A stretch of 64,000 bases of DNA. Source: G963704535 sp963704535 (GTDB lineage Bacteria; Chloroflexota; Chloroflexia; Chloroflexales; Roseiflexaceae). This document shows positions 37,801-48,664 of the stretch, in pieces. The DNA lies in assembly GCA_963704535.1 (NCBI GenBank), contig OY969916.1:248001-312000 (forward strand), written 5' to 3'. The position numbers and the translations under genes are program-made. The notes beneath the pieces are model-generated. The model ran no database searches. It was not told where the DNA came from and saw nothing but the letters and a program-made list of their open reading frames with translations. Numbering within the stretch: position 1 is the stretch's first letter; every line of letters starts with the position of its first letter.

Positions 37801-40800
37801 ATGAGACAGCCATTCTCCGATTCGGCGGTCGCCCCCGCGACCCTTGTGGACCTGCTGCGCCGGCGAGCGCACACCCAGCCTCACCTGCCGGCCTACACCT
37901 TTTTGCTCGACAGAACGGGCGCAGAGTCCCGGCTCACGTATGCCGAGTTTGAGCACCAGGCCCGCGCGATCGGCGCGCTGCTCCAGCAGGCCGGCGCGAC
38001 CGGCGAGCGCGTGCTGCTGCTCTACCCGCCCGGCCTGGCGTATCTTGCCGCCTTTTTTGGCTGCCTATACGCCGGCGCCGCCGCCGTACCAGCCTACCCG
38101 CCCAACCCCGCCCGGCTCGACCGCACCCTGCCGCGCCTGCGGGCGATCGCCGAGGATGCACGCCCGGTCGTCGGGCTGACCACCACCGAGATCCTGCCGC
38201 TCATCGGCGCGCTAGCGGCCCAGGACCCGGCCTTCCAATCCATGCGCTGGCTGGCGGCCGACGCGCTCCCCGACGACCTGGCGGCGTCCTGGCAGCCCAC
38301 GACGCTCGACCCGGCCAGCCTGGCGTTTCTCCAATATACCTCCGGCTCCACCGCTACGCCCAAGGGCGTGATGCTGACCCACGCCAATTTGCTGCACAAC
38401 TCGGCACTGATCTACCAGGCGTTTGGGCACTCGGCCGCCAGCCGGGGCGTGATCTGGCTGCCGCCGTACCACGACATGGGGCTGATCGGCGGGATCATCC
38501 AGCCGCTCTACGGCGGCTTCCCGGTCACGCTCATGTCGCCGGTCGCGTTTTTGCAGCGCCCGCTGAGCTGGCTGGAGGCGATTTCGCGCGAGCGGGCCAC
38601 CACCAGCGGCGGGCCGAATTTCGCCTACGATCTGTGCGTGCGGAAGATCACAGCGGAGCAGCGTGCCACGCTCGATCTCAGCAGTTGGGCGGTCGCGTTC
38701 AATGGCGCCGAGCCGGTGCGCCCGGAGACGCTGGAGCGCTTCGCGGCGGCGTTTGCGCCCTGTGGCTTTCGTCGCGAGGCGTTCTACCCCTGCTATGGCC
38801 TGGCCGAGTCGACGCTGATCGTCGCCGGTGGCGCGGCCGGCGCCGCGCCGCTCGTGCGCGGCTTCGACGCCGCAGCGCTGGAGCGCCACCAAGCCCTCGC
38901 GGCGCCGGAAGCCCAGGCGAACCGCCGGGCGCTGATCGGCTGCGGCCAGGCGCTGGCCGGCCAGCAGATCGCGATCGTCGATCCCGGCTCGCTGGAGCGC
39001 TGCTCGTCCGGGCAGATCGGCGAGATCTGGGTCGCCGGGCCAAGTGTCGCCCAGGGCTACTGGGACCAGCCGGATGCCACCGCAGCCACCTTTGGCGCCC
39101 ACGTAGCCGGCGACAGCGATGGGCCGTTTCTGCGTACTGGCGACCTGGGCTTCATCCAGGACGGCGAGCTGTTCATCACTGGCCGGCTCAAGGACCTGAT
39201 CATCATCCGTGGGCGCAACCACTACCCCCAGGACATCGAGCTGACGGTCGAGCGCAGCCACCCGGCGCTGCGACCCGGCTGCGGCGCCGCATTCGCCCTC
39301 GAGGTCGGCGGCGAGGAGCGGCTGGTGGTGGCACAGGAACTAGAGCGCCAGCATCGCGACGTCGACATCGCGGAGGTGGCTGCGGCGATCCGCCAGGCGG
39401 TGGCCGCCGCGCACGAGCTGCACGTCTACGAGATCGTGCTGCTCAAACCTGGCGGCATCCCCAAGACCTCCAGCGGCAAGATCCAGCGCCACGCCTGCAA
39501 GGCCGGCGTGCTTGCTGGCGATCTGGAACTGATCGGGAGCAGCCAACTTGAGGAGCAGGCCGCCAACTGGGACGCGGCGAACGTGACCCGCGACGAACTG
39601 CTGGCCAGCCCGCCGGACGAACGCCAAACGCTGCTGGAACGCTACCTCCAGGCGCAGGTGGCGCGGGCGCTGCGCGTCGCCCCGGTTTCGGTCGCCCTGG
39701 CACGGCCGATCAACGCCTTTGGCCTCGACTCGCTCATGGCCATCGAACTCCAGCACGCGGTCGAGAGCGACCTGGGCGTCGCGGTGCCGATGGTCAGCTT
39801 TCTCCAGGATCAGAGCATCGCCGGACTGGCGACCGAGATCCTGGACCGCCTGGCCGAGCCGGACTCGGCCGCCGATGCCATGCTGTCCCGCTCACCGGCG
39901 CCCGCCGCCGAGCACCCGCTTTCGGCGGGCCAGCGGGCGCTGTGGTTCCTGCAACAGCTTGCGCCGCAGAGTGCGGCCTACAACCTGATGAGCGCCGCGC
40001 GCATCCGGGGCGAACTGGATGTCGCGGCCCTAGAGCGCGCGTTCCAGCGGCTGGCCGAGCGCCACGCCGCCCTGCGCACCACATTCGCCGCGCCGGAGGG
40101 GGAGCCGGTGCAGCAGATCCACCAGCATGCGGCGATTGGCTTCGAGGCCGAAGACGCAGCGGACCTGGCCATAGCGCGGCTCGACGAGCACCTGGTGCAA
40201 TTGGCGCATCGCCCCTTTGACCTGGAGCGCGGCCCGCTGCTGCGGGTCCACCTGTTCCGGCGGGCGGCGGCCGAGCATGTGCTGCTGCTGGTCGTCCACC
40301 ACAGCATCGCCGACCTGTGGTCGCTAGCGGTGCTGACCAGCGAGCTGAACACGCTGTATAGCGCCGAGCAGACCGGCCGACCGGCGGCCCTGGCGCCAAT
40401 ATCGTTGCACTACGCCGACTACGTGCGCTGGCAGGCGCAAACGCTGGCCGGGCCGGACGGGGAGCGGCTCTATGCCTACTGGCGCGGGCAGCTTGCCGGC
40501 GCGCCGCTGGCCCTCGACCTGCCGACCGATCGGATGCGGCCGGCGGTGCAGACCTACCGAGGCGCCGCTCACCCGTTCCGCCTGGATGCCGTGCTGGCCG
40601 GGCGGCTCAACGCGCTGGCCCAGGAATCCGGGGCGACGCTGTATATGACGTTGCTGGCGGCGTTTCAGGTGTTGCTGTACCGCGTCACCGGGCAGAATGA
40701 CCTGCTGGTCGGGTCGCCCACCACCGGGCGCAGCCGGGCCGAGTTCGCCGGGCTGGTCGGTTACTTCGTCAACCTGGTCGTGCTGCGGACGAGCCTAGCC

Positions 40801-43405
40801 GGCAACCCGACCTTCGCGGCGCTGCTGGCCCAGGTGCGCCAGACGGTCCTGGCGGCCTTCGCGCACCAGGAGTACCCCTTCGCGCTGCTGGTCGAGCGCC
40901 TTCAGCCGGAGCGCGACCTGAGCCGCTCGCCGATCTTCCAGGTCGTGTTCGCCCTGCAAAAGGCCCCCGTGCTCGAAGGCGCGGCCCTGCCTGCGTTTGC
41001 GCTCGGCGAGAGCGGCGCCCAGATGCAGCTTGGCGACCTGACCGTCGAATCGCTGGCGCTGGAGCAGCGGATCGCCCAGTTCGACCTGGCGCTGCTGATG
41101 GCCGAGACCGCCGATGGGCTAGCCGGCACGCTCCAATACAATGCCGACCTATTCGATGCGGCCACGATCGCGCGCATGGCGGGACATTTTGAGACCTTGC
41201 TGGCCGCAATCGCCACTGATCCTGCCCTGCCCGTCTCCAGGCTGCCGGTCATCACCCAGGTCGAGCGGCACCAACTCCTGGTCGAGTGGAACGACAGCCT
41301 GACCGAGTACCCACGCGAGTCCTGCTTCCACGAGTTGTTCGAGGCCCAGGCGGCCCGCACACCCGCGGCCATCGCCGTCGTCTGCGAGGGGCAGCAGATC
41401 AGCTACGGCGAGCTGAACGAGCGCGCGAACCAACTGGCGCACCACCTACGCAGCCTGGGCGTCGGGCCGGATGTGCTGGTGGCACTGTGCATGGAGCGCT
41501 CGCTGGAGGTGATCGTCGGCATCGTGGGCATCCTCAAGGCCGGCGGCGCCTACGTCCCGCTCGACCCCAACTACCCGGCCGAGCGGCTCCAGTATATGCT
41601 GGCCGACAGCCGGGCGGCGGTGGTGCTCACCTCCCAAGAACAAAGAACAAAGGACAAAGAACAAAACACCGATAGCACCACCGATCGTAAGGGCGTATTG
41701 CATACGCCCCCAGTGCATACGCCCCCAGTGCATACGCCCCCAGTGCATACACCCCCAGAGGAACTCAGGACAACCAACCGTGATCGATCTCGTCACCGAC
41801 TGGCCCACCATCGCGAGGCAGCCGACCACCAACCCCGACCGCGTCGTACTGGGCGAGCACCTGGCCTACATCATCTACACCAGCGGCTCGACCGGGCGGC
41901 CGAAGGGCGTGATGGTGCAGCAGCGCGGGCTGCTCAACCTGTGCTACGGGCTGCGGGCCTTCTTCGACGATGCGGCCGTCACCACCACCGCGCTGATCAC
42001 CTCGTTCAGCTTCGATATCTCGGTCAACCAGGTGTTCCCGACGCTGCTGTTCGGTCGCACCCTACACATCATCCCTGATACGCTGAAATATGACAGCCGC
42101 GCCTTTGTGCGCTACCTGACCGAGCAGCGGATCGACTTGTTCGACGCGGTGCCGTCCTACCTCAACGCCGTCCTGACCGAGATCAGCCCTGAGCGGGTCG
42201 TCAACCAACTGCGTTTCATCCTCGTCGGCGGCGAGAAGCTGGAGCGCCGGCTGCTGGCCAAGGTGTTCGAGCAGCTTGGCCAACTCGTCCAGATCGTCAA
42301 CATCTACGGCCTGACCGAGATCACCGACGTAAACGCGCTCTCGGTGATTGGCAGCGGCGACCTGGAGCGAACCGTCACGATCGGGCGACCACTCCAGAAC
42401 AACCGCATCTACATCACCAATCGCGACGGCAGCCTCCAGCCGATCGGCGTGACCGGGGAGGTATGCGTGAGCGGCGAGAGCGTCTCGCGCGGCTACCTCA
42501 ACCGCCCCGAGCTGACGGCGGAGAAGTTCGCGGTCTGCCCGTTCGAGGATGGCGCGCTGATGGTGCGTACCGGCGACGTGGGCCGCAGGCTGCCTGACGG
42601 CACGATCGAGCTGCTGGGCCGCATGGACCACCAGATCAAGCTACGCGGCTTCCGCATCGAGATCGGCGAGATCGAGGCGCTGCTCGACAGCCACCCCGAT
42701 GTGCGCGAGAACGTCGTCATCGTGCGAGAGGATGTGCTGGGTGATCAGCGGTTGGTCGCCTACGTCGTCCCCGGCCAAGAACAAAGAACAGAGAACAAAG
42801 AACAAACGAGTGAGAAGGAAGCTCCTCAATTCTCAATTCTCAATTCTCAATTTTCAGCGGAGCTGCGCGCCTTTCTCAAGCAGAAGCTGCCCGATTACAT
42901 GATCCCGGCGGCGTTTGTGCTGCTGGAGACGTTGCCGCACACGCCCAACGGCAAGGTTGATCGGAAGGCGCTGCCCGCGCCCGACCAGGCGCTGCTCCGG
43001 CGCGACCGCGCCGTCGTCGCGCCGCGTTCGCCGCTTGAGGTGCAACTCGCGGCGATCTGGAGCCAGGTCCTGGGCGTCGAGGAGATCGGGATCGACGACA
43101 ATTTCTTCGAGCTTGGCGGTCATTCGCTCTTAGCCACCCAGGTGATCACCCGCGTGCGTAGCACCCTCCAGGTTGAGTTGCCGTTGCAGAAGATCTTTGA
43201 GGAGCCAACCATCGCCGGGATGGCGCGGCTGATCGAGGCGACACCCAAGCGCGCTCCCGCCGCAGGCATGGGTGGCATGACCCGGCTGCCGCGCGGAGAA
43301 AAAAGCCTCGAACAGCTCTTGGCCGATCTGGAGCGGCTCTCGGCCGAGGATGCGCGCGCGCTGCTGGGCACTACCGAGACGCAGGGTGGTCAAGATCAGC
43401 GGTGA
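37801..43405 (+). CDS. Lipopeptide starter synthetase FAAL-ACP-C-A-PCP (one-base frameshift)
   Basis: About 1,870 residues once the frame is joined. Order: fatty acyl-AMP ligase (about 1-590; LQYTSGSTATPKGVM, YGLAESTLIV) that activates a fatty acid; ACP with Ser in FGLDSLMAIE (39.72 kb); condensation domain (HHSIADLWS); adenylation domain (from 41.33 kb; YIIYTSGSTGRPKGVM; RTGDVGRRLPDGTIELLGR); PCP with Ser in ELGGHSLLATQ (43.11 kb); short C-terminal helix, no thioesterase. By manual alignment the specificity residues read D-I-N-D-L-G-I-D-V, which I cannot assign. One extra A at 41762-41763 shifts the frame between A2 and A3; comparison with the homologous stretch of the minus-strand NRPS shows the insertion. 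Two short-repeat insertions lie in the adenylation domain. The start follows the preceding gene by 4 bases, with no strong ribosome site. Confidence 0.9.
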
Positions 43406-43423
43406 TATGTAAGTCCCTCAGAG

Positions 43424-43516
43424 ACTGTTTGAAAAGGGGGAGTTTGAGGGGCCGCCCCTCAAGAATCTCCCTTTCCACCACGGATCGTGGGTGAGACAAT
43501 GCCCTTTTCAAACAGT
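43424..43516. mobile_element. MITE-like element, second copy
   Basis: ACTGTTTGAAAAGGG (43424-43438) and its complement (43502-43516) bracket TTGAGGGGCCGCCCCTCAA. Nearly identical to 22428-22520, both placed directly after a stop codon. Confidence 0.7.
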
Positions 43517-43524
43517 TTCTCAGA

Positions 43525-43581
43525 GATTGGAGATTAGAGAATGTGATGCCGCGATCAATCTCTAATCTCTAATCTCCAATC
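43525..43581. repeat. Inverted repeat of GGAGATT heptamers
   Basis: GATTGGAGATTAGAGA (43525-43540) and its complement (43566-43581); right arm carries extra CTAATCT units. Same heptamer family as 50205-50230 and as an in-frame insert in the second NRPS at 53.8 kb. Lies between converging genes. Confidence 0.75.
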
Positions 43582-43593
43582 TCCAACACAGCC

Positions 43594-44319
43594 CTATCCC
43601 TCAGACATATACACTTCGTCAGCCGCGCCGCCGGGGGGCAGCAGCATGGCCTGCTGGATCTCCTCATCGCCCTTGGTGAACTCGACCAGCGGATGCCGGA
43701 TCGGCTCAAGCGACCAATCGGGGTGAAAGATCGCGCCGCCGCCGCTTGGGATGCCGATGCCGCGCGCCGAGCCGCCGGCCAGCCGCACCACCTGCTTCAG
43801 GCGACTCCAGTCCGGCTCGTCATGGACATCGACCGTGAATGGGACGAGCTGAAAGGTGGAGAACAGATCCTCGGCGCTGTGGACGCTGCTCTGCCAGCCG
43901 CGCTGCCCTAGCTGGACCGCCCCCGCCGACACCCCGATCAGCACGGCGCTCTGATAGTAGCGCTCGATGATGCGTTCCACGATCCCATGGTTTTTGAAAC
44001 TGAGCCACCCCCGGCTGGTATCACCGCCCGCCAGCAGGATCAGATCAGCCTCGGCCAGGTACTCCAGATCGTCGGGCTCCGGGATCGAGGGGATCATGCG
44101 GCAATCGTGGATGCCAAACCCGCTCATGGCCCCGACGAACAGCTCGTAGAACTCAGGCGCATCGCCGTTGGAGGCGCCCAGGTAGGCCGCCTTGGGGGAC
44201 TCTTCGATGCGCTCGCCCAGGGCCTGGCGTAGCGGCTGCGCGATGCCCGCCCCGTCGCCATGCCAGAACAAAAGCTGGCTGTCGGCAAGTAGAAAGATTG
44301 GTCTGATCGGGGTTTCCAT
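43594..44319 (-). CDS. Peptidase E (S51)-like protein
   Basis: A 241-residue class-I glutamine-amidotransferase-fold protein. The ATG at 44319 follows GAGGAGA. Nucleophile Ser in LIGVSAGAVQLG matches the S51 peptidase (PepE/cyanophycinase) nucleophile elbow; ADLILLAGGDTSRGW is the conserved strand before it, and FHPDW near the end may contain the His. Family members cleave Asp-X dipeptides or cyanophycin. The flanking NRPS genes make a peptide substrate plausible, but this is inference. Confidence 0.8.
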   Translation of the reverse strand: METPIRPIFLLADSQLLFWHGDGAGIAQPLRQALGERIEESPKAAYLGASNGDAPEFYELFVGAMSGFGIHDCRMIPSIPEPDDLEYLAEADLILLAGGDTSRGWLSFKNHGIVERIIERYYQSAVLIGVSAGAVQLGQRGWQSSVHSAEDLFSTFQLVPFTVDVHDEPDWSRLKQVVRLAGGSARGIGIPSGGGAIFHPDWSLEPIRHPLVEFTKGDEEIQQAMLLPPGGAADEVYMSEG

Positions 44320-44673
44320 GGCTGTCTCCTCAACTGCCAACCTGTGGCATGATACGTGTCGAAACCAATCGTTGCTACAAAGAGGCGGTACGGTGCGCAG
44401 TATACCACGTATCTTGCGCGCCTCCACCCTGGCCCACCTTCTTTGCCGAGTGATTTGTCCATGTGGAAGCCGTGCGCACTCTGCTGCGGCACATATTATG
44501 CTATCTCCATAAAACGAGAAAAGAGATGTGAGCGACAGGATATTCGAAGGTTTTTCTCTCCACCACCGGCGCCCCCATTCCACAACTGACTGTCGAACCT
44601 GAAGCCTCCTCGAAACATCTTGCATGAGGCGCTGGTGAGGTGTTGCTACAAAGTTGTAGAGAAGGAGAACTTC
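44320..44673. other. Divergent regulatory region
   Basis: Lies between peptidase E-like and sugar-binding protein genes and must hold both promoters. GTTGCTACAAAG occurs at about 44374 and again at about 44641, possibly an operator pair. TATTAT at 44494-44499 lacks a good -35. Confidence 0.4.
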
Positions 44674-46080
44674 ATGGACGCCACTATTCAAACCAAGCAC
44701 TGGAGTATCCGCCTAACGATCCTGCTTCTGCTTGCCGCGCTGATCGCGGCCTGCGGTGGTGGAGACGGAACGACGACAAACCCGACGGCCGCGCCCGCCG
44801 ACGGGGCCGCCGCGACCACCGCACCTGCCGACGGGGCCGCCGGCGCGACAGCCGCGCCGGCGGATGGCCAGACCGGCGCGGTACCCCAGGGCAAGATCCA
44901 GATCGCCGTCGTCGCGGGCGCGATGCGTGACACCATGCAAAAGCTGGTCGACAAATTCGAGGCCGCCAACCCCGGAACCGAGGTCGAAGTCGTCGGCGAG
45001 CCCGAGGGCGGCGCGTTCGAGGCCCTGATCGCCGCCGGCAACCAGCCCGACATCATCACCGGCTCGTTCGGCTACATGCCGGCGAAGTACGCCTCGCTCG
45101 ACGCGCTGGTCTCTCTCGAAGATCTGCCCGGCGCCCAGGAGCTGTTCGCACGGCTCGACGAGCGCACCGTGCAGCAGGACCTCGGCCATAACTACTACGT
45201 CCCGCTTGGCGTCGACATCACGATGATGATCTACAACAAGGAGCTGTTCCAGGAGGCCGGGCTGGACCCCGAGAAGCCGCCGCAGACTTGGGATGAGTTC
45301 CTGGCGGCGGCCGCCAAGCTCGATGCGCTTCCGGCCCGCCCCGACGGCTCCGACGTCAAGGGCACCGTCTTCTGGAACGAGGCGCTGACCTTCGGCGGCT
45401 GGTATTGGAACCTGCTCCAGCCGATCTACCTGAACGGTAACCAGAACCAGTGCGCGCTGCTCAACCGCCTGGGCTCCAATGTGGTCTTTGATCAGCCCGA
45501 ATGCAACATGACCGGCTTCTTCGACTTCGCCAAGCAGGCCCAGCAGTATGCGCCGCCGACGATGGAGAAGAACTTCTTCAGCCGGACGATCGGTATGTGG
45601 CCGCAGTACGGCTACTCATGGGAGCCGAACCTGAAGACCGCCGCTGAGCGGCCGATGGAGATCGGCAAAGACGTCGGCGTCGCGCCGGTGCCGGTGCCGA
45701 AGGCCGGCGACACCAGCTACACCACGCTGGGCGGGCGCCCGCTGATGATCATGCGAACGACGCCGGAGCGCCAGGCGCTGGCCTGGGAGTTCGTCAAGTT
45801 CCTGATGGAGGACGAGAACAACCTCCAGTTTATTAAGGAGCTGGGCTACCTGCCGGCGATCACGAGCCTCCAGGCCGACCCGTACTTCTCCGAGCCGGCC
45901 CGCAAGCCCTTCGTGGACATGCTCCCGAACGCGATCTACCCGCAGCCGCTGGCCAACTTCGACGCCGCGGCCAACGCGGTGCTGGGGGTCTACCAGCAGA
46001 CGGTTGTTGAGGGCAAGAACACGCCCGAACAAGGCGTGCAGTTGGCGGTCGAGCAGGCGCGCGTGGCGCTCAATAAGTAG
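44674..46080 (+). CDS. Sugar ABC transporter solute-binding lipoprotein (SBP family 1)
   Basis: A 468-residue binding protein. The ATG at 44674 follows GAAGGAG. Signal ILLLLAALIAAC is a lipobox (Cys about residue 28), then a GGGDGTTTNP and Ala/Pro/Thr linker with APADGAA repeats. The mature domain (KIQIAVVAGAMRDTMQKLVD KFEAANPGTEVEVVG; YYVPLGVDITMMIYNKELF; PPQTWDEFLAAA) is the carbohydrate-binding family 1. First gene of a five-gene importer/hydrolase operon. The glucanase-like gene at its end hints at a glucan fragment as ligand (inference). Confidence 0.93.
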   Translation: MDATIQTKHWSIRLTILLLLAALIAACGGGDGTTTNPTAAPADGAAATTAPADGAAGATAAPADGQTGAVPQGKIQIAVVAGAMRDTMQKLVDKFEAANPGTEVEVVGEPEGGAFEALIAAGNQPDIITGSFGYMPAKYASLDALVSLEDLPGAQELFARLDERTVQQDLGHNYYVPLGVDITMMIYNKELFQEAGLDPEKPPQTWDEFLAAAAKLDALPARPDGSDVKGTVFWNEALTFGGWYWNLLQPIYLNGNQNQCALLNRLGSNVVFDQPECNMTGFFDFAKQAQQYAPPTMEKNFFSRTIGMWPQYGYSWEPNLKTAAERPMEIGKDVGVAPVPVPKAGDTSYTTLGGRPLMIMRTTPERQALAWEFVKFLMEDENNLQFIKELGYLPAITSLQADPYFSEPARKPFVDMLPNAIYPQPLANFDAAANAVLGVYQQTVVEGKNTPEQGVQLAVEQARVALNK

Positions 46081-46107
46081 CCGGATAGTTAGGAGCAAGG
46101 GGGCTTT

Positions 46108-47058
46108 ATGGCGACACAAACCGCCGATGTCCGGCGAACACGACCGGCATCGAGGACACCCGGCGGCGCCAGCCTGTGGAGCCGGGTATCCCAACATCGT
46201 TGGGGCTACATCTTCGTCGCTCCGTGGGTGCTGCTATACCTGGTCTTCGGCATCTACCCGCTGGTGCTGTCATTCTACCTGACCTTCTTTACCTACTCGT
46301 TTGTGCGGCCCCAGGACCTGGCCTTTGTGGGCCTGGGGAACTGGATCAATGGCCTGCGCGACCCGTTGTTCTGGCAGAGCATTTTCAATATCCTGTACAA
46401 CCAGGCGATCTTTATCGTGCTGACGATCGGCCTGGGGCTGGGCACTGCCCTGCTGTTGAAGCAGATCAAGCGGGGCGGGCGGCTCTTCCGCACGATCTAT
46501 TTCATCCCGGTGCTGACCTCGGTGATCGTGCTGACGACGCTGGGCCAGTACCTGGCCAGCCCGACCGGCCCGATCCAGAGCATGCTGGTGAGCCTGGGCC
46601 TAGTCGACTCGCCGGTGTTCTGGCAGGCCTCGTACTGGCTGCCGATGCCGGTGATCGCGCTGATCAACACCTGGAAGTGGTTCGGCTATAGCACGCTGAT
46701 CTTGCTGGCCGGGTTGTACACGATCGACCCGCAGCTCTACGAAGCGGCCAACCTCGACGGCGCCAACAGCTGGCAGCGCTTCCGGTCGATCACCCTCCCG
46801 CAGCTCATGCCGCAGATCTTCTTCCTGCTGATCGTCGACATCATCAACGGCTTGCAGATGTTCGCCGAGGTCTACGCGCTGTTCGACATCTACGGCGGCA
46901 ACCAACAGCAGGCGCTCACGCCGGTGCTCTACCTATACGCTCAGGCCTTCGACCGCTCGAACATGGGCTATGCCTCGACGCTGGGCTTGCAGTTGGCGGC
47001 GCTGATCGCCTTTATCACCATTGTGCAGTTCCGATTCGTCCGCCAGGACGTCGAGTGA
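46108..47058 (+). CDS. Sugar ABC transporter permease (MalF-type)
   Basis: A 316-residue permease. ATG at 46108 behind AGGAGCAAGG. Six membrane helices; IFVAPWVLLYLVFGIYPLVL starts the core and the EAA loop is LYEAANLDGANSWQRFRSIT LPQL. Works with the MalG-type permease starting 11 bases downstream. No MalK-type ATPase is in the operon, so a shared ATPase is needed from elsewhere. Confidence 0.95.
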   Translation: MATQTADVRRTRPASRTPGGASLWSRVSQHRWGYIFVAPWVLLYLVFGIYPLVLSFYLTFFTYSFVRPQDLAFVGLGNWINGLRDPLFWQSIFNILYNQAIFIVLTIGLGLGTALLLKQIKRGGRLFRTIYFIPVLTSVIVLTTLGQYLASPTGPIQSMLVSLGLVDSPVFWQASYWLPMPVIALINTWKWFGYSTLILLAGLYTIDPQLYEAANLDGANSWQRFRSITLPQLMPQIFFLLIVDIINGLQMFAEVYALFDIYGGNQQQALTPVLYLYAQAFDRSNMGYASTLGLQLAALIAFITIVQFRFVRQDVE

Positions 47059-47069
47059 GAGGTGCAGCT

Positions 47070-47921
47070 ATGGCAACACTTAGCCAATCCGTCCCGAGGC
47101 GGCGCCGGCTGCGCTGGTCCGAGATCATACCCTACGTCCTGCTCAGCCTGGGCGCCATCGTGGTGCTGTATCCATTCATCTACATGCTGATGAACTCGGT
47201 CAAGCCGGGCCGCGAGATCCTGCACGCCCCCAACGCGTTGCCCACCGAGATCACCTTCTCCGGCTACACCGGCGTGTTCCAGCGGCTGCCGGTGCTATTG
47301 CTGTTCCGCAACTCGCTGATCCTGGCTGTGTCGATCACGCTGCTGAACACGCTCCTGAGCGCGCTGGCGGCCTACGCGATCGCCAAGATCCCCTTCCCCG
47401 GTCGCGACAAGCTGTTCGCCATCATGCTGGCGACGATGATGATCCCGGCCGTGCTGTTCCTGATCCCGACCTACGTGATCATGTTCGACCTGGGCTGGGT
47501 CAACCACTTCCGCGCCCTGATCGTGCCGTCAGCGGTCAGCGTGTATAATATCTTTCTGCTGCGCCAGTTCCTGACGACGATCCCCGACGAACTGCTGGAG
47601 GCCGCGCGGCTCGACGGGGCCACCGACGTCGGCATCTTCTGGCGCGTCATCCTGCCACTGCTGCGCCCGGCCCTGATCACGGTGGCGATTCTGACGTTTA
47701 TGGGCAGTTGGAACGACTTCTTCGGGCCGTTGCTGTATCTCTCCGACCCGAACCTGTGGACGGTCCAGATCGGGCTGCTCCAGTTCCAGTCCGGCGTACC
47801 TGGCGAGAACGCGCAGGAAATCTGGGCCGCGACGACGATGATTACGTTGCCGCTGGTGGTGGTCTTCTTCATTCTACAGGACCAGTTCGTCCAAGCGTTC
47901 GCCAACGTGAAGTTCAAGTGA
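47070..47921 (+). CDS. Sugar ABC transporter permease (MalG-type)
   Basis: A 283-residue permease. The ATG at 47070 follows GAGAGGTG; a GTG at 47055 overlapping the previous stop is a possible alternative. Helices include IIPYVLLSLGAIVVLYPFIY and the EAA loop is LLEAARLDGATDVGIFWRVI LPLL. The MalG-type C-terminus LQDQFVQAFANVKFK is intact. Confidence 0.95.
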   Translation: MATLSQSVPRRRRLRWSEIIPYVLLSLGAIVVLYPFIYMLMNSVKPGREILHAPNALPTEITFSGYTGVFQRLPVLLLFRNSLILAVSITLLNTLLSALAAYAIAKIPFPGRDKLFAIMLATMMIPAVLFLIPTYVIMFDLGWVNHFRALIVPSAVSVYNIFLLRQFLTTIPDELLEAARLDGATDVGIFWRVILPLLRPALITVAILTFMGSWNDFFGPLLYLSDPNLWTVQIGLLQFQSGVPGENAQEIWAATTMITLPLVVVFFILQDQFVQAFANVKFK

Positions 47922-47928
47922 GGTGGCT

Positions 47929-48541
47929 ATGACTGTCACTCCGACAACCCTGGGGCCGCCGCATGAGATCGCCAGTGCCGAACAGGCGACGGTGTTCAGC
48001 GTGGGTGCGCGGCTGATGCGGGGTATCCTGCTGGGGCTGGCGATCGTGGTCGTCCTGTTCATCGGCACCTACGCGATCGCCTGGTACCAGGCCTCGCGGC
48101 TGACCGCGACCTTTATGACCGACGCCGACGCCAGCTACGCCGCCGGCAACTATATCGAGGCGCTCACCGGCTACGATGAGTTCGACGAGACGGCCAACCA
48201 GTACATCACCCACGGCGGCTACATGAAGGCCGCCAGGATCTGGGGCCACCGGAATGCCTGGCCGCGCCCGGCCAGCGTGCAGACCGCCGAGGCGCGCATT
48301 GACGAGATCCTCAATCAGCGCCTGACGATCGAGGAGGCCGAAGGGTTCATTCAGGCCAACATCGGCAAGCAGAACCCGTACATGGGCCAGATCTACCTGC
48401 TGTTTGGGCGAGCTGTATGAGAAGGAGGGCGATCTCAATAGCGCGGAACAGATCTACAGTGAGATCGAAGAGCTGTTCCCCGGCGAGCAGGAGCTGATCG
48501 CCAGGGCGCAGGAGCACATGGCGCGGCTGAACAGCCAGTAA
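47929..48541 (+). CDS. Membrane-anchored TPR-like protein (one-base frameshift)
   Basis: About 203 residues if the frame is joined. The first part (47929-48406) has a membrane helix (ILLGLAIVVVLFIGTYAIAW Y) and TPR-like ASYAAGNYIEALTGYDEF. At 48406-48408 the sequence GGG in TTTGGGCGAG throws it into an early stop; with one G fewer it continues GELYEKEGDLNSAEQIYSEI, then EELFPGEQELIARAQEHMAR to the stop at 48541. The extra G duplicates its neighbour. Role unknown; the position suggests an accessory to the sugar importer. Confidence 0.7.
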
Positions 48542-48592
48542 TGTGGGTGGGGAGACTGAGAGGGCTGCCCCTCAAACCCCCTTTTTCCCAGA
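48542..48592. repeat. REP-like palindrome
   Basis: TGTGGGTGGGGAGACTGAG followed by AGGGCTGCCCCTC and AAACCCCCTTTTTCCC. Lies between the TPR-like gene and the glycoside hydrolase gene. Confidence 0.85.
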
Positions 48593-48664
48593 ACTGTAAA
48601 GCTCCCAAGAACCTTGTCTAACCGCCGAACTCGTTCAAGCAGAGAAAGAAGAGGAAACAACCCT

